A DNA stretch of 64,000 nucleotides from Reichenbachiella sp. (GTDB taxonomy: Bacteria > Bacteroidota > Bacteroidia > Cytophagales > Cyclobacteriaceae): contig NZ_JAWPMM010000001.1 in assembly GCF_033344935.1 (NCBI RefSeq), positions 372,001-436,000 of the forward strand. Reading direction: 5' to 3'. The notes below the pieces were generated by a model. That model had not been told where the DNA came from. It ran no database searches and saw only the letters and a program-made list of their open reading frames with translations. How positions within the stretch are numbered: position 1 is the first letter of the stretch; the number at the start of each line of letters is the position of its first letter. A program made the translations under genes and the position numbers. Below, piece by piece: positions 34,697-43,199 of the stretch.

Positions 34697-35173
34697 TTAA
34701 AGAGCCAACATTTTTATAGCAGTAATAGCTGCCTCATCTCCTTTGTTTCCATGTTTACCACCAGCTCTATCGGTGGCTTGTTTTTGATTGTCTGGAGTCA
34801 ATACACCAAATATTACTGGCTTATCATATTTAAGGGAAACATTCGTAATGCCATGGGCTACGGCATCACAGATAAAATCAAAATGTCTGGTTTCCCCCTG
34901 AATAACGCAGCCAAGACAGATGACAGCGTCTACATCATCTCTTTGTGCTAGTTTTTGTGCACCTAGGCTGAGTTCGAAACTTCCCGGCACATCAACTCTC
35001 ACAATGTTATTAGGCTGAGCACCGTGCTGTTTTAGGGTTTCAATGGCGCCATTGTAGAGCGACTCTGTGACTTCCTCATTCCATTCTGATACAACTACTG
35101 CAAATGTTTTGTTTGATATGTCAATTACATTTTTTGAACTGTAGTCGCTAAGGTTTTTAAGGTTACTTGCCAT
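34697..35173 (-). CDS. ribH: 6,7-dimethyl-8-ribityllumazine synthase
   Basis: 158 residues. Joins the ribityl uracil and butanone phosphate precursors in riboflavin synthesis. Family motifs: FAVVVSEWNEEVTESLYNGA, VDVPGSFELSLGAQKLA, and the catalytic CLGCVIQGETRHFDFICDAV with its His. The end KHGNKGDEAAITAIKML is typical. It lies 77 bases after a TPR gene that is often its neighbour in Bacteroidota, with a terminator between. Confidence 0.96.
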   Translation of the reverse strand: MASNLKNLSDYSSKNVIDISNKTFAVVVSEWNEEVTESLYNGAIETLKQHGAQPNNIVRVDVPGSFELSLGAQKLAQRDDVDAVICLGCVIQGETRHFDFICDAVAHGITNVSLKYDKPVIFGVLTPDNQKQATDRAGGKHGNKGDEAAITAIKMLAL

Positions 35174-35194
35174 GGGTCAATTTGTTGTTTTGAA

Positions 35195-35228
35195 ATAAAA
35201 AAGGGAAAGGTAAAAACCCATCCCTTTC
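35195..35228 (-). terminator. Terminator after the TPR gene
   Basis: AAAGGGA (35200-35206) pairs with TCCCTTT (35221-35227), with a nested GGT/ACC stem inside. On the minus strand a T-run follows. It lies between the YfgM-like gene and ribH. Confidence 0.7.
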
Positions 35229-35250
35229 ATTAATGTTTTTGTGAACTAGC

Positions 35251-35955
35251 TTAGTTGGCCAATCCTTCAAGTCTTGCCAATTGCTTTACAGACTCCTGGT
35301 ATTCTACTACACCGTAAAAGTCATCTACAATAGTTTGATAGTTGTCTTTAGCAGAGTTTAAGTCGCCAGCCTGTTCGTTGGCAATAGCTGCTTTTATCAA
35401 ATAAGTTGGGCTGAATTGCTTGTTTGCATTATAGTCAGCTGCCTTTTCATATTGAGCAGCCGCCTCTTCAAAATTTCCCAATTCCATTTGAGCATCGCCA
35501 ATTAGCGAGTAGGCTCTAGCCTGAATAATATAATCTGAAGCGCTGAAATCACTTAAGTACCGCACCGCATTCTCGAAATCTCCAAGTTTAAGGTATGTAG
35601 CACCAGCATAATAATTTGCTAGATTAGCAGCATCAGACATGCCGTACTCACTGATGATTTCCAGGAAGCCGTAGTTATTACCATCTCCGTTCAATGCTTT
35701 TCCAAGGCTGTCTGCTTCAAAGTAGTATACCGCTTGAAACATATCTCTCTGAGCGTTATCATTTTGCCCCTGGATGTAGTAGTTAGCAAACATGTATCCA
35801 ACGATAGCTACTACAATGATACCTGCGATAACAGAAACCAAGGTTTTATTCTTCTCGATAAATTGCTCCGTTCTTGAAAACTGCTCAGCAATTGCTTCCG
35901 GATTCTCAAACAAATCGTGGTCGTGATTCTCCGTACTTTTTCTCTTCTTTGTCAT
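35251..35955 (-). CDS. YfgM-like membrane-anchored TPR protein
   Basis: 234 residues. A charged N-terminus, then one membrane helix (LVSVIAGIIVVAIVGYMFAN) and a periplasmic TPR region (ANYYAGATYLKLGDFENAVRY, ARAYSLIGDAQMELGNFEEA, SPTYLIKAAIANEQAGDLNS). This is the layout of YfgM, a periplasmic chaperone-network protein associated with the translocon in E. coli. The exact role in Bacteroidota is not established. Confidence 0.85.
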   Translation of the reverse strand: MTKKRKSTENHDHDLFENPEAIAEQFSRTEQFIEKNKTLVSVIAGIIVVAIVGYMFANYYIQGQNDNAQRDMFQAVYYFEADSLGKALNGDGNNYGFLEIISEYGMSDAANLANYYAGATYLKLGDFENAVRYLSDFSASDYIIQARAYSLIGDAQMELGNFEEAAAQYEKAADYNANKQFSPTYLIKAAIANEQAGDLNSAKDNYQTIVDDFYGVVEYQESVKQLARLEGLAN

Positions 35956-35977
35956 TCTATTTCAAAAATTCTGACCG

Positions 35978-36017
35978 CAAATGTAGCAATATTTTAAAAT
36001 CATTACTTATTGCTACA
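35978..36017 (-). promoter_or_regulatory. Inverted repeat with promoter-like box between pdhA and the TPR gene
   Basis: TGTAGCAATA (35982-35991) and TATTGCTACA (36008-36017) form a perfect 10-base inverted repeat, 16 apart. On the minus strand it is followed by, and overlaps, TACATTTG (35985 back to 35978), which fits the -7 box TAnnTTTG for the TPR gene. It may be an operator or a terminator of pdhA; the T-run is poor. Confidence 0.4.
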
Positions 36018-36031
36018 AATTATATCCATGA

Positions 36032-37063
36032 TTAGTCTTCCAAGAATGGATAAGACGGATCTGCATACACATCAGTATAGGCATTTTCCGGTGCTGGATA
36101 AGCTGATTCCTCAGCAAATTTTACGCAAAGGGCTACTTCTTCCTTTACTTTTTGGTCAATTGTTGTTAATTCGTTTTCTGATGCCAATTTTTTGCTGAGA
36201 ATTTCCTTTCTCACCATTTCAACTGGATCTTTTGCTTTGTAAGACTCTACTTCTTCTTTGGTTCTGTATTTAGCAGGATCAGACATCGAGTGACCTTTAT
36301 ATCTATAGGTTCTCATTTCTAATAGCGTAGGGCCATCTCCTTTTCTTGCTCTATCTGCTGCTCTGGCTACTGCATGATGCACATCAATGACAGACATACC
36401 ATCAACAGACTCAGAGGGCATTTCGTATGCGCTACCTAATTGATCCAAGCCAGTCACGTTAGACGTTCTTTGTACAGAAGTACCCATGGCATAGCCATTG
36501 TTTTCGATCACGAAAATCACAGGCAACTTCATAGTCATTGCCATGTTCAACGCTTCGTGAAAAGCACCTTGTCTTACGGCACCATCACCCATGTAGCACA
36601 TACATAGCTTTCCGGTGTTGTTATATTTTTCTGCGAAAGCGATACCAGCACCTAATGGCACCTGGCCTCCTACAATCCCGTGTCCACCAAAAAAGCCATG
36701 CTCTTTGTCAAAGATGTGCATAGAGCCACCTTTGCCTTTTGATATACCAGTTTCCTTAGCAAAAAGCTCTGCCATTATTTTTTTAGGATCTGTACCTAAT
36801 GCAATTGGGTGTGCGTGATCCCTATAAGCAGTGATATATTTATCTCCTTCTTCAAGCGCACTAACGGCTCCTGCCACACAGGCCTCTTGGCCAATGTACA
36901 AGTGACAAAATCCCTTAATCTTCTGCTGACCGTAAAGCTGTCCCGCCTTCTCTTCAAATTTTCTCATCATCAACATGGACTCATACCATGTCATATAAGT
37001 TTCTTTTGAGAATTCGTTTTTGGATGTTGCTTTTGATTTCTTTTTTTCTTTTACACTTGCCAT
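36032..37063 (-). CDS. pdhA: Pyruvate dehydrogenase E1 component, alpha subunit
   Basis: 343 residues. The E1-alpha subunit binds thiamine diphosphate and decarboxylates pyruvate. The ThDP/Mg motif GDGAVRQGAFHEALNMA...ENNGYAMGT is clear, as are YRDHAHPIALG and the phosphorylation-loop-like TYRYKGHSMSDPAKYRTKEE. The Lys-rich lead (KEKKKSKATSKNEF) is a species-specific extension. The beta subunit and E2 genes are not adjacent, so the complex is encoded in more than one place. The gene is divergent from recF. Confidence 0.95.
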   Translation of the reverse strand: MASVKEKKKSKATSKNEFSKETYMTWYESMLMMRKFEEKAGQLYGQQKIKGFCHLYIGQEACVAGAVSALEEGDKYITAYRDHAHPIALGTDPKKIMAELFAKETGISKGKGGSMHIFDKEHGFFGGHGIVGGQVPLGAGIAFAEKYNNTGKLCMCYMGDGAVRQGAFHEALNMAMTMKLPVIFVIENNGYAMGTSVQRTSNVTGLDQLGSAYEMPSESVDGMSVIDVHHAVARAADRARKGDGPTLLEMRTYRYKGHSMSDPAKYRTKEEVESYKAKDPVEMVRKEILSKKLASENELTTIDQKVKEEVALCVKFAEESAYPAPENAYTDVYADPSYPFLED

Positions 37064-37083
37064 TTCAAAAGTTATTTAAGCGG

Positions 37084-37106
37084 TTTGACTGAATTTTGAC
37101 TGAATT
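37084..37106. repeat. Tandem repeat in the pdhA/recF divergent gap
   Basis: TTTGACTGAATT occurs at 37084-37095 and again at 37095-37106, one helical turn (11 bases) apart, just upstream of pdhA. Helical phasing suggests a protein-binding site; none is known to me for this sequence. Confidence 0.4.
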
Positions 37107-37125
37107 AAGTACTTTGGGATTGTCG

Positions 37126-37152
37126 TTTCGCTCGTTTTTACGAACTGCGAAA
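37126..37152. promoter_or_regulatory. Inverted repeat in the pdhA/recF divergent gap
   Basis: TTTCGC (37126-37131) and GCGAAA (37147-37152), with CGT/ACG nested inside. It lies 31 bases before the recF ATG. Possible operator or leader hairpin. Confidence 0.35.
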
Positions 37153-37183
37153 TTAGTTAAATTAGTAGTTACAGCAAAGCATT

Positions 37184-38290
37184 ATGTTTCTTCAATCACT
37201 CTCCTTGCAATATTTTAAAAATTATGAAAAGGCAGAGGTTTCATTTTGCGATCATTTTAATTGTCTGGTGGGGATGAATGGAAGTGGTAAAACCAATGTG
37301 CTGGACGCCATTCATTATTTATCTACGACCAAAAGTGCCTTTCATTCCCTGGATTCTCAAAGCATTAACCATGAAGGTCAATATTTTGTAGTTAATGGTG
37401 AATTTAAATTGGGTGAGAAGTTTAATAAAGTGCATTGTAGCTTGAAAAAAAATAGCCGAAAGACTTTTAAGGTAGACGGGGCAGAATATGAAAAATTGAG
37501 TGAGCATGTCGGAAAATTCCCGTTGGTTTTAATCGCTCCCAACGATGATGAGCTTATTCGTGAAAGCAATGAAATCAGAAGACGGTTTTTCGATAGTATC
37601 ATTTCTCAGTATGACGCGGAATATTTACATGCACTCATCAAATACAATCATTATCTCAAACAGCGGAATGCATTGCTGAAATCCATGAATGAAAGTGGTA
37701 AGGTGGATAAGGTAATGATCGAAACATACGACAAGCCGTTGATTGCTCTTGGTACTGACATCGCCAAAAAAAGGAAGGCTTTCATCAAGGAATTTCTTCC
37801 GCATTTACAATCCAATTACGACCGGATTTCAGAAAAAAAAGAGCGAGTAAATATTGACTATAATACGAAGGTACTCGAAAAGGATTTTGCACAACAATAT
37901 GCGAAAGGTCTTCAAAAGGATGTGATCATGCAACGAACTAATTTGGGTATTCATAGAGATGAATATTTGTTCGAAATCGACAATTATCTAATCAAAAAAT
38001 TTGGTTCTCAGGGTCAGCAAAAATCTCTACTTATTAGCTTGAAGTTGGCTCAATTTGAATTTGTAAAATCACATTTGGGAGTTACCCCGATTTTACTCTT
38101 GGACGACATTTTTGACAAATTGGATGACGGCCGTATTTCACAGCTCATGGAGATTATCGGGTCAGACTCTTTTGGACAGGTGTTTGTCACGGATGCACGA
38201 GAAGAGCGTACTCGAAGTTTGCTTCAAGGAAAATTCGAACCTATGAAAATTTTTAGAGTTGAAAAGAATGTGATTGAGGAGCTAGATTGA
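37184..38290 (+). CDS. recF: DNA replication and repair protein RecF
   Basis: 368 residues. Loads RecA at DNA gaps. Walker A at 30-37 (GMNGSGKTNVLDAI), the ABC-type signature KFGSQGQQKSLLISLKLA, and Walker B PILLLDDIFDKLD, then VFVTDAREER. Length is normal. Its 3' end overlaps the convergent histidine kinase gene by nine bases. dnaA, dnaN or gyrB are not nearby, so this does not mark a replication origin. Confidence 0.96.
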   Translation: MFLQSLSLQYFKNYEKAEVSFCDHFNCLVGMNGSGKTNVLDAIHYLSTTKSAFHSLDSQSINHEGQYFVVNGEFKLGEKFNKVHCSLKKNSRKTFKVDGAEYEKLSEHVGKFPLVLIAPNDDELIRESNEIRRRFFDSIISQYDAEYLHALIKYNHYLKQRNALLKSMNESGKVDKVMIETYDKPLIALGTDIAKKRKAFIKEFLPHLQSNYDRISEKKERVNIDYNTKVLEKDFAQQYAKGLQKDVIMQRTNLGIHRDEYLFEIDNYLIKKFGSQGQQKSLLISLKLAQFEFVKSHLGVTPILLLDDIFDKLDDGRISQLMEIIGSDSFGQVFVTDAREERTRSLLQGKFEPMKIFRVEKNVIEELD

Positions 38291-39598
38291 TTTTTTGAAC
38301 TTTAAATAAAACGTACTTCCCTCACCTACTTGGCTTTCTACGGAAAGCCCTCCCTCCAGTTTGGTCATAAACTCAGAGCAAAGAGATAGTCCAATGCCAG
38401 AACCTCGCTCAAGTTTTGTTCCGTCGGTATGTGCATGATTGAAGGCAAAAATTTTTTCCAATCGATCTTGTTCAATGCCTACTCCATGATCTCGAATAGC
38501 TAGTTCGTCCCACTGTTCATTAGAATGAAAGGAAATCTCTACTGCCGTATGTTCAGGGCTGAATTTAATGGCGTTCCCCAGGAGATTTCTAAGTACAATA
38601 TCAAACATTTCTGGATCGGCAAAGATTTCATTGTTGTGTTCAACATGGTTGTCGATTCTAATATTTTTTTCTTCTGCCAGGCTCTCAAACCCTTTAACGC
38701 ATTTACTAATTTCAGCGTGTAAGTTGATGGACTGCTTGTTGATTTGGAATCCATTCATCTGGTTTTTGGTCCAGAATAGAATTTTTTGCACATAGCCTAT
38801 AGTGCCTGCAACCTGTTCGTGAATTTTATGCAGTAGCTTGGTTGAATCGGCTGGAGAAATGGCCTTTTCTTTGAACATGCTCAGTACGGAATTGATGCTG
38901 TTGAGCGGAGATTGAACGTCGTGGGATACAACAGAGAGCAATTTATTTTTTAAGGCATTGTATCTTTCAGATTCGATATTTTTTTGCTTCAAAAGGTAGC
39001 CGTTCGCAAAAGCTTTGCGGCTGCTCTTTTCAAGAATATACCCTGCCATGGCAGCTATCACCCAATTGATCATCACGTTTGGCAGTTGCCCGGCGTGATA
39101 AGCATTAGGGTACCACCAAAAGCAATAAAACACGTAAATGGCTAAATACAATAGTGCCAATATCAACGCATTTGTAAACCGTAATCCGCTAACCGTAAAT
39201 ACAATATAGATAAGGGTGAAAGCAACATTAGAAAAGAAGAGGTAGTACATGTCACCATAAATGTCCTGAGTGAGTACAATGAGATACATGGCGAGTAGGG
39301 CCAGGAACACAAAACTTTGATGATACTTGGGTCCTACTTTTCCCAGAAAGTTCGAAATTAAAATAACCGCCGAATAAAATATAAGCATCAAGGATCTGGT
39401 GAATACGGCGTAAAAAGGATCATCCATTCTAAAGAACTCAACGACAATGATGTAGAGATCAAGAGCCAACAAAAAAAGAAAAACCACCTTGAATGACTTG
39501 AGCGAGTTGGGAAAAGCCTTTAATCTATACTCTTCTTCCAGGTCGTCATCTAGAAAGTGTAAAGTGAATAGACTTTGCTTGAAATGAATGGGCTCCAT
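38282..39598 (-). CDS. Membrane-bound sensor histidine kinase
   Basis: 438 residues. Residues 35-190 carry about six membrane helices. The HisKA domain has His226 (LSVVSHDVQSPLNSI). The HATPase domain has the N box with Asn338/Asn342 (IVLRNLLGNAIKFSP), G1 (RDHGVGI) and G2 (RGSGIGLSLC). All catalytic parts are present. No response regulator is adjacent, so it is an orphan kinase. The signal is unknown; the membrane region has no extracytoplasmic domain, suggesting it senses within the membrane. Confidence 0.92.
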   Translation of the reverse strand: MEPIHFKQSLFTLHFLDDDLEEEYRLKAFPNSLKSFKVVFLFLLALDLYIIVVEFFRMDDPFYAVFTRSLMLIFYSAVILISNFLGKVGPKYHQSFVFLALLAMYLIVLTQDIYGDMYYLFFSNVAFTLIYIVFTVSGLRFTNALILALLYLAIYVFYCFWWYPNAYHAGQLPNVMINWVIAAMAGYILEKSSRKAFANGYLLKQKNIESERYNALKNKLLSVVSHDVQSPLNSINSVLSMFKEKAISPADSTKLLHKIHEQVAGTIGYVQKILFWTKNQMNGFQINKQSINLHAEISKCVKGFESLAEEKNIRIDNHVEHNNEIFADPEMFDIVLRNLLGNAIKFSPEHTAVEISFHSNEQWDELAIRDHGVGIEQDRLEKIFAFNHAHTDGTKLERGSGIGLSLCSEFMTKLEGGLSVESQVGEGSTFYLKFKKSI

Positions 39599-39685
39599 AA
39601 TATTTAGTCATCGATATTAATAGAGCTGGTTGTAATGGATAGGTCTATAGTAATATAAGGAATCTAGGTAACTTTTTAACTGCAG

Positions 39686-41002
39686 CTAGCTTCTTTTAAT
39701 CAATTGAAGATTGATTGGTTGATCAGGACGGAGTGTTAGTAGCGGATTGAATCCAATTTTTTGAGGAGAGAGTGGTTTGAGTTCATAAGATTGTACGAAT
39801 TGAACCAATAAAATGGTCATTTCGAATAATGCAAAATTGTTTCCAATGCAAAATCTAGGTCCTCCACCAAAGGGTAAATATTGAAACTTATGCTTGAAAT
39901 TATAGTTTTCAAACCGATCTGGATTAAACGCCTCTGGGTTTTCCCAATAATCAGGATGGTGGTGAAGTTCGTATATGCTGTTCATCAGTTGATAACCTTC
40001 TTCAATTTCAAAACCACCCAATTCGTCCTGTGCCTTGGCTTTTCTTACGACGTTCCAAATTGGAGGAAATAATCTCATAGATTCTTTGATGACCTGGCCC
40101 GTGTATTTTAAGTTCGAAAAATTCATTAAATCCAGACTTTCAAATCCTTCTAAACTTTTAACCTCTTTAAAGAGTCGGTTTTGAGTTTCAGGGTGGTGGG
40201 CCAAAAGGTGTAAGGTCCATGTCATACCGAGAGAGGAGGTTTCATGCCCAGCGACTAAAAAGGTCAAAATTTCGTCTCGTATTTGGAAAAAGTCTTGTTC
40301 AGCGTCGAAATTTTTCAATAATACACTAAGTAAATCATCGATGTCTTTGCCACTAATTGACGAGCGTTCATTGATAGTCCTTTCGATCAATTCATTGGAG
40401 TCGCGCATCATGGCGTGGTAGCGTCGATGGTTCTTTGACGGAATCCAGAGCGGCCATTTGAAGGGATTGCGAATACGATTGACGATAAATTCCTGACCAA
40501 AGTTGACATGATCGGACATTTTGGTGAGTATCTCCTCATCTGAGGAATGTATAAGAGAATTCAATAAAATCGTTAGTGTCAGACCATTCATTTCGGTGTC
40601 CAACCTAAGCGCTTGCTTGTCATCCAAAGTGGATAAATACTGCATGCCTGTTTCCCAAACTGCAGGAAGCAGTTTTCTGAGCTCATTCTTGTGAAATGAG
40701 GGCTGAAGTATTTTCCTGTTTTTATGCCATTCGTCACCCTCAGCAGTAAGCAATCCATTGCCTAGCACTAAGGCTACTTGCTTATATCCATTACTCTTCG
40801 TGTAATTTTCGTGATTGGTGGCGAGGACATGTTGAGCCTGTTCTGGGTCAGATATCAAGGCAAATTTTCCAATGGGTAGATTTAAGTCTACAGGCGAACC
40901 ATAAATAGAAGCCGCCTCTTTCATGTATTCAATAGGAGAAGCCTGAAACTTCTTGAGATTTTTAAACTTGCTGTTTTCTGGAAAGGCTTTAGGTGGTTTC
41001 AA
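39686..41002 (-). CDS. Cytochrome P450
   Basis: 438 residues. Heme-binding loop FGGGPRFCIGNNFA with the Cys385 ligand, I-helix FLVAGHETSS with the acid/Thr pair, and ExxR in the K helix (KESMRLFPPIW). The N-terminus has no membrane anchor, so the enzyme is soluble. No ferredoxin or reductase gene lies nearby. The closest recognisable class is the CYP102/CYP4-like fatty-acid hydroxylase type; the substrate is inference and uncertain. Confidence 0.93.
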   Translation of the reverse strand: MKPPKAFPENSKFKNLKKFQASPIEYMKEAASIYGSPVDLNLPIGKFALISDPEQAQHVLATNHENYTKSNGYKQVALVLGNGLLTAEGDEWHKNRKILQPSFHKNELRKLLPAVWETGMQYLSTLDDKQALRLDTEMNGLTLTILLNSLIHSSDEEILTKMSDHVNFGQEFIVNRIRNPFKWPLWIPSKNHRRYHAMMRDSNELIERTINERSSISGKDIDDLLSVLLKNFDAEQDFFQIRDEILTFLVAGHETSSLGMTWTLHLLAHHPETQNRLFKEVKSLEGFESLDLMNFSNLKYTGQVIKESMRLFPPIWNVVRKAKAQDELGGFEIEEGYQLMNSIYELHHHPDYWENPEAFNPDRFENYNFKHKFQYLPFGGGPRFCIGNNFALFEMTILLVQFVQSYELKPLSPQKIGFNPLLTLRPDQPINLQLIKRS

Positions 41003-41120
41003 AATTTGCTTTTAGAAGCGAAGATAGTTTATTCAGACAGATGAAAACAGTGTCTTATTAAGACATCAGTTTGCAATTTTGATTTTTGATTCTGGAAAAG
41101 GAGGATAAATACCTTAGGTT

Positions 41121-41137
41121 TATATTGAACCAATATA
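41121..41137. promoter_or_regulatory. Inverted repeat touching a start codon
   Basis: TATATTG (41121-41127), AAC, CAATATA (41131-41137), ending one base before the ATG of the next gene. Could be a binding site or a hairpin limiting translation. Confidence 0.35.
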
Positions 41138-41138
41138 T

Positions 41139-41870
41139 ATGACCATGAAATGGATGGCTTCTCTTCTATTGACTACTATATGTTTTTCGGGCTATGGACA
41201 ACAACAGCTGAGTGGGGTTTCGGATGGAATCAATAGAGTAAACAACGACTTACTAACCTCCTGGCTCAATGACATTCGGCCGAGCGGAGAGGACTTATCA
41301 AAAGTAGAAGGTTCTCCTTATTTTTTGGATGAATGGGTATATGGCAAAGTGGTTTCTGTCCGGGGAGAGCGATATGGAGATGTAAGATTGAAGCTGAATT
41401 TATATCAAAAGGAATTGATGGTCCAACCCTTGAATTCTAAAGATTCATTTTTGATGGATGATACCAAACTGCTTCAGTTTGCATTTGTTGGTCAAGACAC
41501 TACTCATACTTTTATGAGGGTACAGAAACTAGAAGGACAGAAGCCAGAGCCTTATTTGGATTTTTACCAATTGTTGGTGTCGGGAAATATGAACCTATTG
41601 TATCAGCCAATTGTAGAAATTAGACAACCTCCGAAAACTACCATGGCTACAGCAGGGGGAAGAGGCGCTGGATTCTTCAGTCGAGAGGATAATTTTTATC
41701 TGTATAATGGCGTAAGTCTCGAAGAAATTAAAGGAGCAAGAAAACCATTACTCAAAGCCTTGGGCAGGCATCAAAAAGAGGTTGATAGATACATATCAGA
41801 AAATAATTTGAAACCCAGTAAGCCTAAAGATCTGATTAAAATTGTCAGCTTTTATAACCAATTGAATTAG
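41139..41870 (+). CDS. Secreted protein of unknown function
   Basis: 243 residues with a signal peptide (WMASLLLTTICFSGYGQQQ); an ATG two codons later (41145) is an alternative start. The mature protein has a beta-rich part (WVYGKVVSVRGERYGDVRLK, DDTKLLQFAFVGQD), a Gly-rich turn (TAGGRGAGFFSREDNF), and a helical end (RKPLLKALGRHQKEVDRYI). No family is recognised. Its stop overlaps the Ada gene stop in TTAG (41867-41870). Confidence 0.75.
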   Translation: MTMKWMASLLLTTICFSGYGQQQLSGVSDGINRVNNDLLTSWLNDIRPSGEDLSKVEGSPYFLDEWVYGKVVSVRGERYGDVRLKLNLYQKELMVQPLNSKDSFLMDDTKLLQFAFVGQDTTHTFMRVQKLEGQKPEPYLDFYQLLVSGNMNLLYQPIVEIRQPPKTTMATAGGRGAGFFSREDNFYLYNGVSLEEIKGARKPLLKALGRHQKEVDRYISENNLKPSKPKDLIKIVSFYNQLN

Positions 41871-42925
41871 GCGTTTTGCCTTTCAAGCTCCAAGAGTTTT
41901 TGTTTCCTCCAAACACCTCCCCCATACCCAGTCATTGATCCATCTGAGCCGATCACTCTGTGACAAGGAATGATAATAGCAATTCGGTTGTCACCGTTTG
42001 CAGTGGCTACTGCACGAATAGCTTTTAAATTATTTATAGCAAGCGCCTGTTCTTTGTAGCTACGCGTTTTTCCATATGGAATATCTTGCAGTACGCGCCA
42101 TACTTTTTGTTGGAATTCGGTGCCTGGGGTCTCCAGAGGAACTGAGAATTTTTTAAGATTGCCTTCGAAATAGAGATTTAACTCTTTGGTCAATGGTTCA
42201 AAAAATGGGCTTTGCCCTGGTATCAACTCTGCTTTGAGGTATTTCCTAAGTCTTTCTACTTGCGTTTCGATCATGCGTCGGTCGGTAAACTCCAATAAGC
42301 AAATACCCTTGTCTGTGGCCCCTGCGATCATTGGTCCTAGGGGTGTTGGGATACGTGTTACAGATATCACATTTTTAAATTTACTTTCTTTAGGCGTAAA
42401 ACCGGTTGAGTTTTTGAAGGTTTCTAGAAAGCCGCTCAAGGAATCGAATCCATTGCTATAAGCGGACTGAATGACCTGATCTCCTTGTCTAATTTGACCA
42501 AAAGCATTGTTAATTCTCAGCGAACGGAGATAGGCTTGAAAAGTCATCCCGTGGTTTTTCTTGAACCATCTTCTCACTCGAGTGGGATCAAGCCCTCGGT
42601 CTCTTAAGTTTTGATCGTTGATTTTGATGTTTGGCGTTTGTTCGATGTCCTCCAATAGTGGTTTTAACCAAATGGGAACTACCCCTTTCATTTCCATTGG
42701 GTGACACACTTTACAAGGTCGGTAGCCGTGATCCAATGCATCTTTAGAATTGCCAAAGTATTCTACATTTTCTGGTTTTGGTTTGCGAGCGTGGCAGGTC
42801 GGGCGACAGAATATACCGGTGGTTTTGATGGCCGCAAAAAACACACCCTCGAAAGAACTGTCTTTGCTTATCAGTGCATGGTACATAGTTTCAGTATCGG
42901 GCAAAAGAGAAAGTTGCATATTCAT
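41867..42925 (-). CDS. ada: Ada: methylphosphotriester/O6-methylguanine repair protein and regulator
   Basis: 352 residues with the full Ada plan. Zinc domain: Cys40, Cys44, Cys71, Cys74 (FCRPTCHARK, RPCKVCHP); counted from the second ATG (42919) these become 38, 42, 69 and 72, the E. coli positions, so 42919 may be the true start. Next is an AraC-type DNA-binding domain (GLDPTRVRRWFKKNHGMTFQ). Last is the methyltransferase domain with the active Cys321 in IIPCHRVIGSDG. It removes methyl groups from DNA and activates repair genes once methylated. It overlaps the preceding convergent gene by four bases. Confidence 0.95.
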   Translation of the reverse strand: MNMQLSLLPDTETMYHALISKDSSFEGVFFAAIKTTGIFCRPTCHARKPKPENVEYFGNSKDALDHGYRPCKVCHPMEMKGVVPIWLKPLLEDIEQTPNIKINDQNLRDRGLDPTRVRRWFKKNHGMTFQAYLRSLRINNAFGQIRQGDQVIQSAYSNGFDSLSGFLETFKNSTGFTPKESKFKNVISVTRIPTPLGPMIAGATDKGICLLEFTDRRMIETQVERLRKYLKAELIPGQSPFFEPLTKELNLYFEGNLKKFSVPLETPGTEFQQKVWRVLQDIPYGKTRSYKEQALAINNLKAIRAVATANGDNRIAIIIPCHRVIGSDGSMTGYGGGVWRKQKLLELERQNA

Positions 42926-42929
42926 AAAA

Positions 42930-42948
42930 TTAGCTATTTATCAGCTAA
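42930..42948. promoter_or_regulatory. Inverted repeat directly upstream of ada
   Basis: TTAGCT (42930-42935), seven bases, AGCTAA (42943-42948), four bases from the outer ada ATG. A position for autoregulation, but the sequence does not match the E. coli Ada box; speculative. Confidence 0.3.
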
Positions 42949-42976
42949 ATTATGGTAGGTAGAACCCGCGTTCAAC

Positions 42977-43000
42977 CGAAAAATGGACAAGCATTTTTCG
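42977..43000. repeat. Nine-pair hairpin in the ada divergent gap
   Basis: CGAAAAATG (42977-42985), loop GACAAG, CATTTTTCG (42992-43000). No terminator-like T-run. Function unknown. The rest of the 274-base gap 42926-43199 shows nothing else convincing. Confidence 0.4.
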
Positions 43001-43199
43001 AGCAGTAAAGACTCATAGGTGACTCAATTAGCGCGCACAATAAGTTGATTTTAAGCTAGGTTATCATAACTTTAGTTGGTTCTAGTTATTCGGAGCTATT
43101 CAACTGGCCCATTTTTCTTATATCAAGCTTAAATTCGATAAGTAAGGACTTGGAGTAAAAAAGCAATAGTCTCTTAGGCATTGTTTTATAATCTGGAGC

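Noticed and set aside
37184-38290. recF as a marker of the replication origin
   Set aside because: dnaA, dnaN and gyrB are not nearby; in Bacteroidota recF is commonly away from the origin.
43026-43037. AATTAGCGCGCA resembling the E. coli Ada operator
   Set aside because: It is about 100 bases from ada, in the opposite orientation, and matches only in part.
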